Of a stretch of DNA of 64,000 nt, positions 23,920 to 35,345 are shown one piece after another (position 1 is the first letter of the stretch; each line of letters opens with the position of its first letter). The notes under the pieces are model-generated. The model had not been told where the DNA came from and did no database searches. It saw nothing but the letters and a program-made list of their open reading frames with translations. The stretch lies in contig VTFK01000307.1 in the NCBI GenBank assembly GCA_009617715.1, positions 248,001 to 312,000 on the forward strand, given 5' to 3'. Origin of the DNA: Plectrocnemia conspersa. Taxonomy: Eukaryota > Arthropoda > Insecta > Trichoptera > Polycentropodidae. The translations under genes and the position numbers were made by a program.

Positions 23920-24270
23920 ACCCCAGTTTGGAAACACCCGCTCAACATAATTAGAATAATACTTGACGGGTCATCTCGCGACGGCCGCCCAATTACGGCC
24001 CATGACCGCATTACAAAGGTCTTCTATTGCCTTCGCCCACTAATGGCCACATTCGAATTACCTTCGGGCGTAACGACGATGCTCGCTCATATTCGTCGAG
24101 CCTAAAATGGCCTTTCGAATAATTTACATTGCGTTGCCGTTAACGTTTTTTTATGCGATAATTTTATCGCGCGCCCCAGCCCAGTTTTTCCGCAAAAAGG
24201 GTTTACAAACCGGTTTGCGAGCCAATAACGCCAGCTCGGACAATTAAGTTTTAAGACTATTTCTTTATAT
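23920..24270. promoter_or_regulatory. CG-rich island, candidate conserved regulatory element
   Basis: This block has dense CpG, including TCGCGACGGCCGCCC, ATTACGGCCCATGACCGC and TCGCGCGCCCCAGCCC. A 7-bp-arm palindrome GCGATAATTTTATCGC is at 24155-24170. A frame at 23866-24105 spans the first half (79 codons) but shows no domain and starts in A/T-rich DNA. The abrupt composition edges on both sides suggest a constrained non-coding element or, less likely, an unrecognised exon. Confidence 0.4.
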
Positions 24271-24733
24271 AGCTGCGATGAAAATGCGCAGTGAAAGTGT
24301 AGTGTATTTTTGACGCAGTCTATTAAAATATGTTTTGACCTCTTATTTTATGACAAATATATGATTATACTCAATGTATAAATCATATATTCATATTTAA
24401 GATCTACAATTTAAATACAAATTAGAATTATGTAATAAAAAACGCAAGAGTTGATTACTCTTTTAAATAAAAAAACAATATGTAAAAAAAAAATTAAAAA
24501 CTAAAATTCAAAGTTTGACTATTATTTCAGTTCATCTTAGTGGTTTATATTTGCTAGAGAATCTCAAAATATATTTTTTGATATTATTTATTTATATATT
24601 TAATAATGTGATTCTGTAAAAATATTTTTTTTGATTTTTCATTCACAATCTGTCTTTTCATCCCGACATTTTAACATTAAAGTTCACATGGGTAAATCGC
24701 GCATTTACGATTCATCAGGACAAATATAATACA
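24271..24733. other. A+T-rich non-coding stretch
   Basis: Nothing recognisable. It ends at the RT relic. Confidence 0.5.
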
Positions 24734-25300
24734 TCAATATGTTTTCTTTTTAATGTTCCAGACGATCTCTCTGTAATCAGTTTCCTTGACAATTTTTATT
24801 TTATGTATTTGTGAATGAAAAAGTTTAGGATATACCATGGAACATCTAACATCACTCAAAATTTTATTTTGGAACCTCTGACTTATTTCTGACTTGGAGT
24901 TATTTACTAATCCACAGAGTTTGATACCGTACATTCGAATTGGTTTAAGGATGGATTTGTATAAGAGCAGTTAATTCTCTATTTTCAGATAGAGGTTTGG
25001 CCTATTAGCCAGTAATATTTTCTCAGACTGGTGTCCTATTTTTATTTTTATTCTAAGTATGGGTTTTCCGGGGATAGCCTTCTATGATGGTACATACTCA
25101 AATACTTTGCACCATTCATTTGTAGTATTATTACGTTTAATCAGACGGGAGGACATGTTCTCATTCTAATGGTAAATATAACTTGGACAGACTTTAGCTC
25201 GTTTGCCTTTCTACTTCAAATACACAGCCATTTTGTGAAGGTTTTCTTGGAGATAAGTAGAACCGGAGTGTCGCCATGAGCCAGGATGCACTTCAATTGC
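24734..25300 (-). pseudogene. LINE reverse-transcriptase C-terminal relic (Jockey-like)
   Basis: On the minus strand, high to low coordinates, recognisable RT segments follow each other in family order. First comes YLQENLHKMAVYLK, a W-KKW-like helix after the catalytic box. Next is a KVCPSYIYH stretch corresponding to the KS-HVTFT segment, then AKYLSMYHHRRLS (KYLG-HLDRRLTW), YWLIGQTS, and a NCSYTNPSLNQ region (NKLLLYKSILKP). The open frame at 24934-24734 has MYGIKLCGLV and EISQRFQNKILSDV (TYGIQLWG; EILQRFQNK-LR). Stops and frame changes are numerous. The palm with the catalytic aspartates is absent, so this is a dead 5'-truncated LINE copy. Confidence 0.75.
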
Positions 25301-27175
25301 ATAGGAATTTACTTTTCAAGTATATTGAAACAGTTACAGACAGTTACTCATTAAACGATGTATTTTTTCTGGTATGGATACATAATTATTTATTTGTGTA
25401 ATTTATACATAGAGATCGTAAAATGTCACCGAAAATTTCATTCAATGGCGAAGCAAAGCAATGAAACATATTAAATTGCCATTATTCTCGTCTTTTATGA
25501 TTATAAAGTCTCTTTAGCGAACATAAATTTTGGGATATTGTTCGTATACAAAATAAAGAGAAATGTCACGAGCAAACTTCTCAGAGGAACTCCACTTGGA
25601 ATTTTACGCAGTATCATGTTTTATTATTTAGGGAAATGGCTTCTGCTACTCAGGTATGAGCGTATTGAGCAAAACAGATAGTTGCGGGTCTTATATTTGT
25701 ATAGTTTGTGAATAAAATCGTCACGTGCTAAAAGCTTTTTTTTTTTATATCTAACATTAAAAGGCTCGTACTCATTTTCATAATAAAGTTAGTTACTTTA
25801 TAAGGCGTTTGGAATACAAAGAGCGGACTCAACAAGGTACATATATTATTATTTCATGATATAATTTTTAAACACTAAGCATTAAATACTAAAATACATA
25901 AACTCTAGACCTTTACAATAATATCTATTTATACACTGTGTAAGTTGAATATGGAAATTAAAAAGTTAAAGAAATTTTTGATGCAACAGAATATGCATGA
26001 TTTCCCTTACTTCAACAATTTGATAACCGTTACTCGTAAAAATGGTTTTTAAACCAACGAGTTTAATTAGGTGTTATTATTTTAAAACTCACTTATTATT
26101 CTACAATAATCTGTAGATAATTATCTTAGAACATTCCCTTTTAGTTTGTTTTAAATATTTTCAACTCGTTATTTTATAGATTTAAATATATTTTTTATTA
26201 ATTTAAAAAATATTATATATCGTTATGTAAGAAAAACCATGAATTTAATTTAGTAATAAGATTTAAGGCTGTTAGTAATCATATTTTATTTGGACTCTTT
26301 TTTTTGATATTCAACTGAAAAAATATTTATAGCCGAACTTTAAAGATTTTAATACAGCTACATTAACAACATCTAGTATTACGTTTCGCAAAAATAACTT
26401 ACTGAAAAAAGCACGTCATAAGAAAACTTAATCTGGGAAAGCTATAAAACGTTTTATAGCTGAATTTTTTTACACCTTCATAAATGAACAAAATCATATT
26501 CTTATATTAGGTATATGCAAGCATATAAACATTGGTAATAAAATATACATAAACAATGATTTTCACTTCTTTTTACATCTCATTTTTTATGTGTGTATGT
26601 TTGTGAGCTTATTTGGTTTATGTGTTGGCGAAATATTACATATAATACTTCTTAAATAATAATTTTACTAAATTAAAATATAGAAAACCACTTATTTTAA
26701 TTACCTAACAACACAATGTTTTCAAAATAAATATAAATTTGTGGTTCAATCATGTAAAAAATCTTAATAATGCAATACTATTTTTTAATTTGCTGTGGTA
26801 TTATTAGTACATACTGATAAATTCCAACAAATAATTAAATATATCATTAAAATATTATTTCTGATTTTCGCTAAATTTGTCTCACGGCATTAGACGTGCG
26901 TAAGAGCAAAACAATGAAGCAGCATTTGAAAAATAGTGGTGGCTCTTAATGAGTACTAGTGTGATTTTAATGAGCAAAAAGTCTGGTAGCAAAAGATAAC
27001 TAATGCGGATATTACAATTTGGCATACTTATTAAGATTTTTAACAGCGCTAGTTATTTTTCTTCCCATTACTTTCTTATTTTATTTGTTAATCAAATAAT
27101 ATTTTTGCATGTTTAATAATTCTATTTTTATATAAAATATATTATCGAGCATACTTCTTGCATTTTATCAAGCAT
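25301..27175. other. A+T-rich non-coding stretch
   Basis: Nearly 1.9 kb with no supported gene, RNA or repeat boundary. Small balanced patches (for example 26880-26990) carry no motif. Confidence 0.5.
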
Positions 27176-27300
27176 TTTATAAAGCGGGTACTAAGTGAAG
27201 GAGGGGCGCGTGTGTGACAGCGCGCGGGAATTTGGCCCTTGGAAATTTAGTCGCTATGTACCGCTTCACGGGGGAACAAAGTTTTGCGTAAAATGTTTTA
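27176..27300. promoter_or_regulatory. Short CG-rich island
   Basis: About 120 bp including GGAGGGGCGCGTGTGTGACA and GCGCGCGGGAATTTGGCCC, standing out sharply from A/T-rich flanks. There is no reading frame. It is one of the series of candidate conserved non-coding islands. Confidence 0.3.
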
Positions 27301-29723
27301 CAAAAACAACAATTCTTATATGATTATTTGCGCTCACTACCGATTACATAGTGTGAATCGATATCCGAGAGTTAATTTAATTAAATTATTATAAATATAA
27401 TTTTGGGTTGTAGTATAAGATGTTACTTTTTAGACATTTTCAATTTGCTTTCCCATAATCGAAAATTATTTAAAAGCTAACGTCATCCCTACATTCCAGT
27501 GTAAAGAACACTATAATAATCCCATGCAATGCATTGATTAACGCAATGGCATAGTAGATGACATCATGGTTATTGACCGGTGAATATAGAAAGTATATAT
27601 AGTTTATATATATTTTATTATATTTTAAGTTATAATATAAATAATTAACATTATAAGTATTCTTAAACACATAAAATTGAATCTGGATTACCACTTAATA
27701 TTTTATATTCAATAATTAATAAAGTTTTCACGAGAATATAAAACAGTTACGGTCTAGTAGCTTTAACCCATCAAATTAAATTATCCATATGTGATTTCTA
27801 GGGAAGTGTAGAGAACGATATATTCGTATGTATGTATGTGTATACATATAATGTATACGTAATGTATTCCATCTTATTCGTATTTATCTTGAGTGGAATA
27901 GTTTAACAAAATATGCTATCACACGGTGTTCAGAGATACGGCATAATTTGATGAACTAGTTTTCTACATCGATTCTGTCTCTCAACTTATCTCTTCAACC
28001 CTATTTGAACTGCTTCGAAGGGTTCCAAAACAAACACTGCTGCTGTTATCTCGCTGTATATCACAGGCTTTAATTTCCCCTTGCTAAACCGGCACGAAGA
28101 ATAGTTGTTACGTTTCCCATTCAGATTACGTTTTAATCATTAATGATCTAATTGAAATATTGATTTCCATCCCTAAACTCTCAAAGGATTGTATAACATG
28201 CCACAACCATTAGTTTTGATATAAGCGTATACGTAATTTATAGTACAACATAAGATTAATGTCATATGTTATAATACGTATTTCTTAATCCCTATCATGT
28301 TATAAATACACTAATATCGATTCAAGATACCATATTTTTTAAAAATATAAAATATTTTGAAATTTACTAATAGATTTTGAGGTATTTTATGATTTAAAAA
28401 TACTGCTTGTTTTTCAATTCTACATTTAGCACTCGCTTAGCCTTTAAGTAGTTCGTGAAATTAAAAATATGATTAGTGTGACTGTGTATTTGTAAAGACT
28501 AACGTTACTGTGAAACATGAATAATGCTTTTGATAGATCACACAAACTCTTAGTTAGTAATATTATGATTTTTTAGTTTAAAAATGACAATTCATTTTTT
28601 GATGAAACAATGTTAGTTATAGAAAATTGACACAAAGTATCAAAAGGGTGAAAAATAAAAAAAATTAATGTAATGTTTTTTATTTCGTAAAATACTAAGT
28701 GGGTATTGGAATTATTTAAACTAAATATGTACACTAATATTAAACTACAAAAAAGTAACAGCCTTCAAAATGATGTTCCTGAATTGGAGAACAAAATGTT
28801 CTAACAAATCTCTAAATCAAGTACTCGCTCGCTTCAGTGAATTTATATTACTTTTACATAAAAAAAATTGAATGTAAATATATTATTATCATATATAGAT
28901 TTTGCACATATTTTAATATATTAAATAAATATGCTAGAACTATGCACAATATAATCCTAACCACAAGCAAAAATATATCATTTATTTGATTTAACTATTG
29001 ATTTGACATTTTTATGATTATTTTTTTTTCATTAATATTTGTATTTCATTTTTATGACAAGCAATATTTCTTAACTTATTACATTTATAAGAAACGTTGG
29101 TTTCCGTTAATCATAAATATATCTAGTATTCATACATTTGTATAATAATTTCGCTTCCCACATATCTAATAAACATCCCAGCGTAGGAGGTAAAAGGAAA
29201 CCCTTACACCTTTAACATTTCGAAGTAAAGAATTAAATCCACAATCATGTTTAATGAGAATATTATTAATAACACAATAATATCAAATCAATTTAAAAAT
29301 TGATCACTAATGCTAAATTGTTATAAGCAAATATATATAGTTAACGTGACTTAATACAAAATATATACCATATCATCGAAACACATCGAAATATTTTTAA
29401 AGATATTTCAGAAAGATTGTCTAAGTCTGTCCATTATTTGTAATGGTCTTTACAATAATAGTCGAGTTTAAAATATGATAACAGGGTGTTGGTTTTTATC
29501 TTTGCTACATTTTTTAACTGTACCTATTTTATCAATTAATTAATGAATCTATTTAATTTTAAATTGGTCCAAGTGTGAAGTCATTCTTGTTTCTAATGAG
29601 ATTCACAGGTTATTGTAGAACTGACAAACATGAAAAATTTGTTTTTATTTGTACGACTATACATCTATGTACATTTTTTCAAGGGTTTTTGAGTTTGATA
29701 TTATTTAATTTTGTGTACAATAA
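27301..29723. other. A+T-rich non-coding stretch
   Basis: No gene is supported. Short TATGTATGTATGTG and TATACATATAATG runs occur at 27825-27860. The frame at 27470-27694 (minus) is A/T-rich and featureless. Confidence 0.5.
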
Positions 29724-29945
29724 TTGAGATCGTCTTGTACAGTTTGTATTTGTTACTTATACGTTAGGTTTTCTGTGAGTGCTTCCGTAGGCCCCAGGAG
29801 TTTTCAAAGCGGGTTCAATTCTAAAATTCGAACCGGCCGCAGTCGTCGATCGCGACGACGTGGGTCGAGAATGAAGGTGGAACACTTCGATGGTGTAAAG
29901 CCGATTATGCGAAGCCTACAGGATGTTAAAGTAACTGGTTGCTAA
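29724..29945 (+). other. Possible coding exon or chance frame, Arg-rich
   Basis: A 73-codon frame includes GRSRRSRRRGSRMKVEHF and ends TGC TAA. A candidate splice acceptor (GTGCTTCCGTAG) precedes the G+C-rich half at about 29791, and AAAGTAACT near 29933 could be a donor. The composition is more balanced than its flanks. No protein family is recognised and no neighbouring exon could be joined, so I do not call a gene. The arginine run may simply reflect CGACGACG-type DNA. Confidence 0.2.
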
Positions 29946-29959
29946 TTTATTATTCATTA

Positions 29960-30305
29960 CTATTAAATCTTCCGTTGTAACCTAACAGGCATAAACCCAA
30001 TGGGTTACAACGGGGTAAATTTGTATTAACTGAGTGACTGGATCAGATACAATGAATATCTATAAATATATATTAACCACCAGGCAAAGCCTGGGAGTCG
30101 GTGACATCTATATTATTAATTATAAATTATTATGTGTAATATAATTTATAACCAATATATGTAACTGCAGCTGGAAACGTTTTTTTTAATAATAGCGCAG
30201 TTTTTTTAAAAATAAAATTCAAGTGCTGCTGCTGGGGCTCGAACCCGCAACCTCAGAGTTAATAGTCCGAGACGTTACGGATTACGCTATTCCGCTTTTA
30301 TTCTT
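29960..30305 (-). mobile_element. tRNA-derived SINE, full-length candidate
   Basis: Read on the minus strand, it starts with a tRNA-like head (about 30300-30228): GCGGAATAGCGTAATCCGTA (A-box region), an ACTATTAAC anticodon-like loop recalling tRNA-Asn, and a good B box GGGTTCGAGCC. An A/T-rich body follows, then a core, ATAGATGTCACCGA...GGTGGTTAATA (about 30113-30075), and a 3' hairpin with 11-bp arms (CCGTTGTAACC 29972-29982 and GGTTACAACGG 30003-30013). The core and 3' region recur at 47080-47240 on the other strand, and the head recurs at about 57316-57372. That makes it a dispersed SINE rather than a tRNA gene. Confidence 0.7.
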
Positions 30306-30310
30306 TAGCT

Positions 30311-30685
30311 TTTGATGTTTAAAAGACTTCAATTCCGAAGTGGATGTTAAAGTGTGAATGTCATTAGTGTCTAAGAAAGTGTATTCTCATATTTATACCC
30401 TTTTTTTAAATATTTTATTTCATTTTAAAGTTCTATACCTCTAAAAAAAAGACCATTTATGTAATAAAGTAAATTTAAATTTAGGAAATACAGTAGAGAT
30501 TGCACTGATCTGCACAAGGAGTAACAAAAACCCAATGTTTTTTTATATGTTAATATTTTTTGCGTATTTGTACTCATATGCCGAAATTCTGTTTATAGAA
30601 TTAATAAGTATCCACATAATAAATGGGCGGGTACCTAACCCATAGAAAACAATCACATTTTTCATGATGTCAAAAGTCAGCCAGC
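30311..30685. other. A+T-rich non-coding stretch
   Basis: Nothing recognisable is present between the SINE and the CG-rich island. Confidence 0.5.
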
Positions 30686-31290
30686 TCTTACCCGCTGACT
30701 TTTAAGCCCCCACCTTTAAACCCGACCCACCTCCCTCCTTTCTCCACCGCCCGGAGCGCGAAGTTAATAATTTAAAAAGGATCCGCGGCGGACTTTAGTG
30801 CTCGCGTTTTAAACACATTGTCCAAGCATAATACACTCGCGGACAATCGGACGCGGCAAATTTATTAAGCGACATTTTTTTTTGTATTTTGCACCAGCCG
30901 CCATCACCGCCGGAAGATAAAGGCGTCCGGACGCCATTCGGCGCCGGGGTGGTGGGATACGGCTCGGAGGTTGGCGCCCTTTGTCGTGGATATTTTCCGT
31001 ACGGTATGATTTACAACAATCGCTAATAAAAGTGAGCCGGACGAAAATGTCACCGTCATAAACATTTTATTCGGTTTGTCCGTCCATTGTGCTGGCGGCA
31101 GCCATTGTGCCCCTGCGCTATGTTAAATATTGTCGCTTTCGCTTGGTCCCGCCGCCATTCATATGCAAAGCGCGGTCGACGGAATGAAAATATTAAGCAT
31201 TTACTCGATACGAAAAGCAACTATTCGCGGCCATGGCCGATCGCTTGCATGGCGAAATTTTTGAGAATATTTCACTGCTTCGTGGTGAAA
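30686..31290. promoter_or_regulatory. Largest CG-rich island, candidate developmental enhancer
   Basis: About 600 bp with the strongest composition contrast of the window. Words include CACCGCCCGGAGCGCGAAG, GGATCCGCGGCGGAC and CATTCGGCGCCGGGGTGG. It also holds transcription-factor-like words: repeated TTTATT/AATAAA homeodomain or Caudal-like sites (for example GCTAATAAAAGTGAG and AAACATTTTATTCGG) and CATATGCAAAG (POU octamer-like). A 90-codon frame (31087-31359) spans the right side, rich in Cys and Arg, but the first half is stop-rich and no family matches. I read it as a conserved non-coding regulatory block; promoter or unrecognised exon remain possible. Confidence 0.4.
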
Positions 31291-31409
31291 TATACTAGTA
31301 GATGTATAAAATTGAAATTACAGTCTTTTATTTTTTGCCTATATTATGTTTTAGTATGACTTTAAGCCTGACAATAGACGCTGAAAAAACTAGCAAAAGT
31401 TTATTTTAT

Positions 31410-31625
31410 TAACAAATACAAATTATCACATATACAAACAAATGTAGATGCCGTTTTAAGGCGGTGAAGTCGAAATGGCAAGTCTTAGAAATCGGAGAAT
31501 CGCTGGCGTGTCGAGTTGTATTATTGTCGGCTGTCATTTCGGTGGAGCAGCTGGGATCTTGTGATGCAGTTTGTACGATCCGCTAATGTATCTCACATTG
31601 ATGCAGTTTCGTCTTTGTGCTCTGT
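31410..31625 (+). repeat. Dispersed repeat family B, copy 2
   Basis: This pairs with 16060-16245 in direct orientation. It shares TTAAGGCGGTG, the GCGTGTCGAGTTGTATTATT run through TCGGCTGT, ACGATCC and TGATGC-GT-CGTCT. It sits about 0.5 kb upstream of the DCYFC-family relic, on the same strand. Confidence 0.65.
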
Positions 31626-32149
31626 GACCAAGTGTCACATATTTTATAATTTCGATTCGAGACAACTCTGGCAACAATTTTTGGACACTCACCTTAAATG
31701 AATTTATACCTTAAGATTAACGGCTTAGATGGCTACTCCCGCGATCAACACAAGTTTTGTCCCTTTTTGCTAAAAAAAATTGCGCTGATTTCAGAGACGT
31801 AAAAAAATATTTCTAGTAAGTCAGGTTTTTGTGGGATTGTAATTTTTTCCAAAATGTGTGTAACTTAATTTTATCGGGAAGTAACACCGATTCCGATAAT
31901 TTTTATGGCAACGCTTGACTCAAATTTCAGTTTGACTGATACCGCTATTACTTTTCTAACCTCTTTTTAACTAGTTTTTGTTGGTAAATAATGGAAAAAA
32001 ATTGTTGAAAATGCTTTGAAAGTGTAAAAACACAGCTGATTCTTTTTGTTATACGTGCAATGAGTATACCAGTTTCTCGAAAAAAAATATTGGTTTTGGA
32101 GGAAGAGGCGTATGAACTTTATTTCAAGTGCCAAGTGGGCGACCAGAAA
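31626..32149. other. Sequence upstream of the DCYFC-family relic
   Basis: No gene is called. Near 32060 a short open stretch reads MSIPVSRKKILVLEEE and could be a lost N-terminus of the following relic, but it matches nothing I recognise. The remainder is unique mixed sequence. Confidence 0.4.
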
Positions 32150-33265
32150 AAATCATAGGTTCCGCACGTGTGCTGAGTACGATGTAAAATAGATCTCAAG
32201 AGTTGGCTACGAGGTTCACACAAAGCTATGTTGTTGCGGCTCCGATGGTTTGGATGGATCTGAAGGATCACATCAATGATTGCTATTTCTGCATGACAAA
32301 TGTATCGGGGTGTTCAAAGAAAAGGAAGAAGCACATCACATACCCGAACCTCGAATCAGTCACAACGAATCTCTACTATACCGAAACCTCCAGAATATTT
32401 TCATTTAGAGGGAACTTCATCAGAATCAGATCCTGAATTTCTTACGTTATCAAAGTAAGCTTAATAATCTGGATTGTGACCTAAACTTGTCAAAGCTTCA
32501 AGCAGACATGTTAGGTTTGCGCTTGCAACAGTGGAATCTTCTCGACAAGGATACCAAAATTACTCAATTTAGTTTATTATTTTGTAATGGAAGACACGTT
32601 ATGTTTCTTTCGAGATACTGAAGGTCCGTTGACAGCTCTTGGCTTGCAACATAACAGTGCAGCTAGAAACTTATCATTGACTCTTCGAAAGTGAATTTGC
32701 AAGCTTTTTTGATTCACAATAGAAATTCTCAACCATCCATATAAATGCTGCTGCCATGCTACAAATATAAAAGAGACGTACGACAAACAAAATAAATTTG
32801 CTATTGACAAAAATGTAGTATGAAAAATACTGATGGAAAATATGTGGCAACCTGAAAGTAATAGAGCTCTTACTCAGTATGCAAACGAGATACACGGAGT
32901 GTTATTGTTTTCTGTGTGAGTGAGATAGTAGGGACAGAAAAAATCATTACACCAGGAAGAAAAAGTCTGCCAGAGAGGACCATATCCCTGGCGCGAAGAA
33001 TGTTCACCATTTTCCTCTAGTAAAATTTGAAGATATCCTTCTTCCACAATTACACGTTAATTTCGGCTTAATGAAAAACTTTGTCAAAGGGTTGTCTTTA
33101 GATGTAGATGGGAAAACGTATTTGAAGAAAAAAAATCCCAGGACCAGCAATGCAAAAATAAAAAAAAAATCTTTGTGGGGCTTTATTTGGAAAGTTATGA
33201 CTGATCTGAATTTAAATTTAGTGTTGAGACAGTTTGAGCTCGCCACTTGGCCTACAAAGGTATGG
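32150..33265 (+). pseudogene. Decayed copy of an unnamed dispersed arthropod protein family (DCYFC / CCFLCEWDSR)
   Basis: Segments in at least three frames, in family order, are: APMVWMDLKDHINDCYFCMT (32203 frame; C-x2-C pair); DLNLSKLQADMLG and QWNLLDKDTK; IDSSKVNLQAF (about 32676) and LIHNRN; then from about 32860 one long frame with CYCFLCE, a TGA where relatives have Trp, DSRDRKNHYTR, PGAKNVHHFPLV, ILLPQLHVNFGLMKNFVKG and DGKTYLKKKNPR. I recall this order from many uncharacterised multi-copy proteins in insects, other arthropods and Hydra; no function is established to my knowledge. The paired Cys suggest zinc-binding knuckles. Stops and frameshifts make this copy dead. Multi-copy behaviour suggests a transposon origin, but that is inference. 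Confidence 0.7.
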
Positions 33266-35345
33266 GATGTAATATGTCTTTATAAATCTACTTTCTACAC
33301 TCTCATCTTCATTTCTTGCGCAAAAATTTCTTTAGAAATTTATTTACTTTGTATAGTTATAATACTATTAAAGTATTTAAAAATAACGACAGTGACTTTT
33401 CGTTAACTTATGTCAACTTATATTAGAATTACATCCAACTTTAACTACTTAAGTGAACTAGATATTTACTACATATGTTTTTATTTTATCAATGCTGACT
33501 TTTATTATCAATGTTTAAATAAATACGACACAAAAGAGTATGAAATATTTCAAACAATTTAATGTACATATGCCTACTTTATATCATATATGTACGTTAT
33601 CCTTGGCATTTTTTATAACTTTATAAATTAAAAGTCATTCAATTTGAAATGTGGACTACAATAAGACCACATCTTAGTAGTATACATATTCAATTCATTA
33701 AACATAAACCTACTTCAGCTTCTAAGCTGCTGATTGCAATTGTATTTGCAATTATTTTAGTCTTTAATATTAAATCGGGAAAATTCATATTTTATTATGG
33801 GATGTGGTTTTCAACTAAGACAAAATTACAATTTTTAAGATTTAAATTACGTTTGTCTATTACATTTTTTAGGATTTCGATCAATTTTATAAAATAAATT
33901 TCACCCTCAAAGAAAAACAATTTTATCAAGTAGCCAGGTTGACGGATCGATTATATTATAATTTTTGTCATTACAAAATTCTTCGTGGAAACTCGTGTGG
34001 ATGTAGATAACAATCGATGTTTTAAATTTTCCGCCAGTGTCTAAGAACTTTTATCTGGAAAGAGAATTGAATTGATGGATGTTTTGGGATGGAATATTTT
34101 TAAACCCAGCTGAAAAAAATACATTTTCAACTCGTTTTTATTGTTTTTAATCTCTTTTATTGCTTTAACTAAACGTTTATATAATTTGTAAGCTTTGTGC
34201 TAATTAATTAATCTGGATTGTAGCGTAGTAAGAAATAATAACTTTTATTAACTGGTTTCAACAAAAAACCGAATTTTTATTTGCTTAAACAAGTTTTAAT
34301 TTGCGGTACTACTTTAGGAGAATTTCTTTGATACTTTTATACATAAGTACTAATGAAAAAATATTAATATAAAATAAAAAGAAAGACACTTTTATTTGCT
34401 TAGCGATTTTTAATTTATTGAGAACAAAACATTTCAATGTTAAAAAAATCATGGGAGAGGAATGCTTTCCAAATGTTCAAAAACAGAGAACCGGTTGTTA
34501 AACATTTTTAGCACACCCCTGCATAAATATATTTTTAAAAACCTTGTGTTTTAAAAACTGAATAACTCGTGCAAGAGAAGTGTTCTCAAGCGTCGAAGTC
34601 TTAGCCACGAAGGATAAGAATACGGGATGCGATCGCGTCTCTCTACGGCACTATACAATTTTCAAGGGAAAGTAGCCGAGCGTTATTAGGATGAGCCCCT
34701 AGTAGCTTTGAGTAGACGTAAAGCCAAGAATAATTAATAGTACCTCAACCCTCCTAGTAAATAGGCATTTGGATACAATTACCGATATAATCCGTGCTCC
34801 TTGTAGAGATATCTGAGATTTTTTTTTTTGAATTCTCTCCAACAACAAGGAATACATTGTTGCTTTGGGATTCTTAACGAAGGAATCGTATTCCTTTGTA
34901 TATTTAATATTCTATTTTTAAACGAATGATTGCGCTCTATAATATTGAATCATTCTACTAAAGTTTTACTTCATAATAAAGCTGAGATTTTGTATTATAG
35001 TGATTCTCATACATGTTTATTATGTGTTTTTGAATTGTGAGCTTACCATGTGAAAATCACAGCATTCGTGTCCGTTTCAGTGTTACATATTACATTTGTA
35101 TAGACACTACTCACACGTTACGTACACGTTAGTTATGTACAGGTTACTGGACCAGACATCTTCCGATCGGTCGCAAAAGCTTATCCATGCCTAAAGCAAA
35201 GCTTTGATTGGCACATAGTAGGATACTGCATATTGAATACACGATGCATTTATAAAACGTATTACATCATTTTACAATATTACCTTCTCGATTATCCAAA
35301 TCATACTGATATATTAAACTTTTAATAGACAAAATTGCTTTAAAT
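33266..35345. other. A+T-rich non-coding stretch
   Basis: No gene is supported. A balanced patch at 34555-34720 (with GATGCGATCGCGTCTC) has no open frame or RNA fold I recognise. The frame at 33649-33897 is A/T-rich and featureless. Confidence 0.45.

Noticed and set aside
30228..30300. Functional tRNA gene (Asn-like)
   Set aside because: The anticodon loop and acceptor stem do not pair properly, and the segment is joined to a SINE body that recurs elsewhere.
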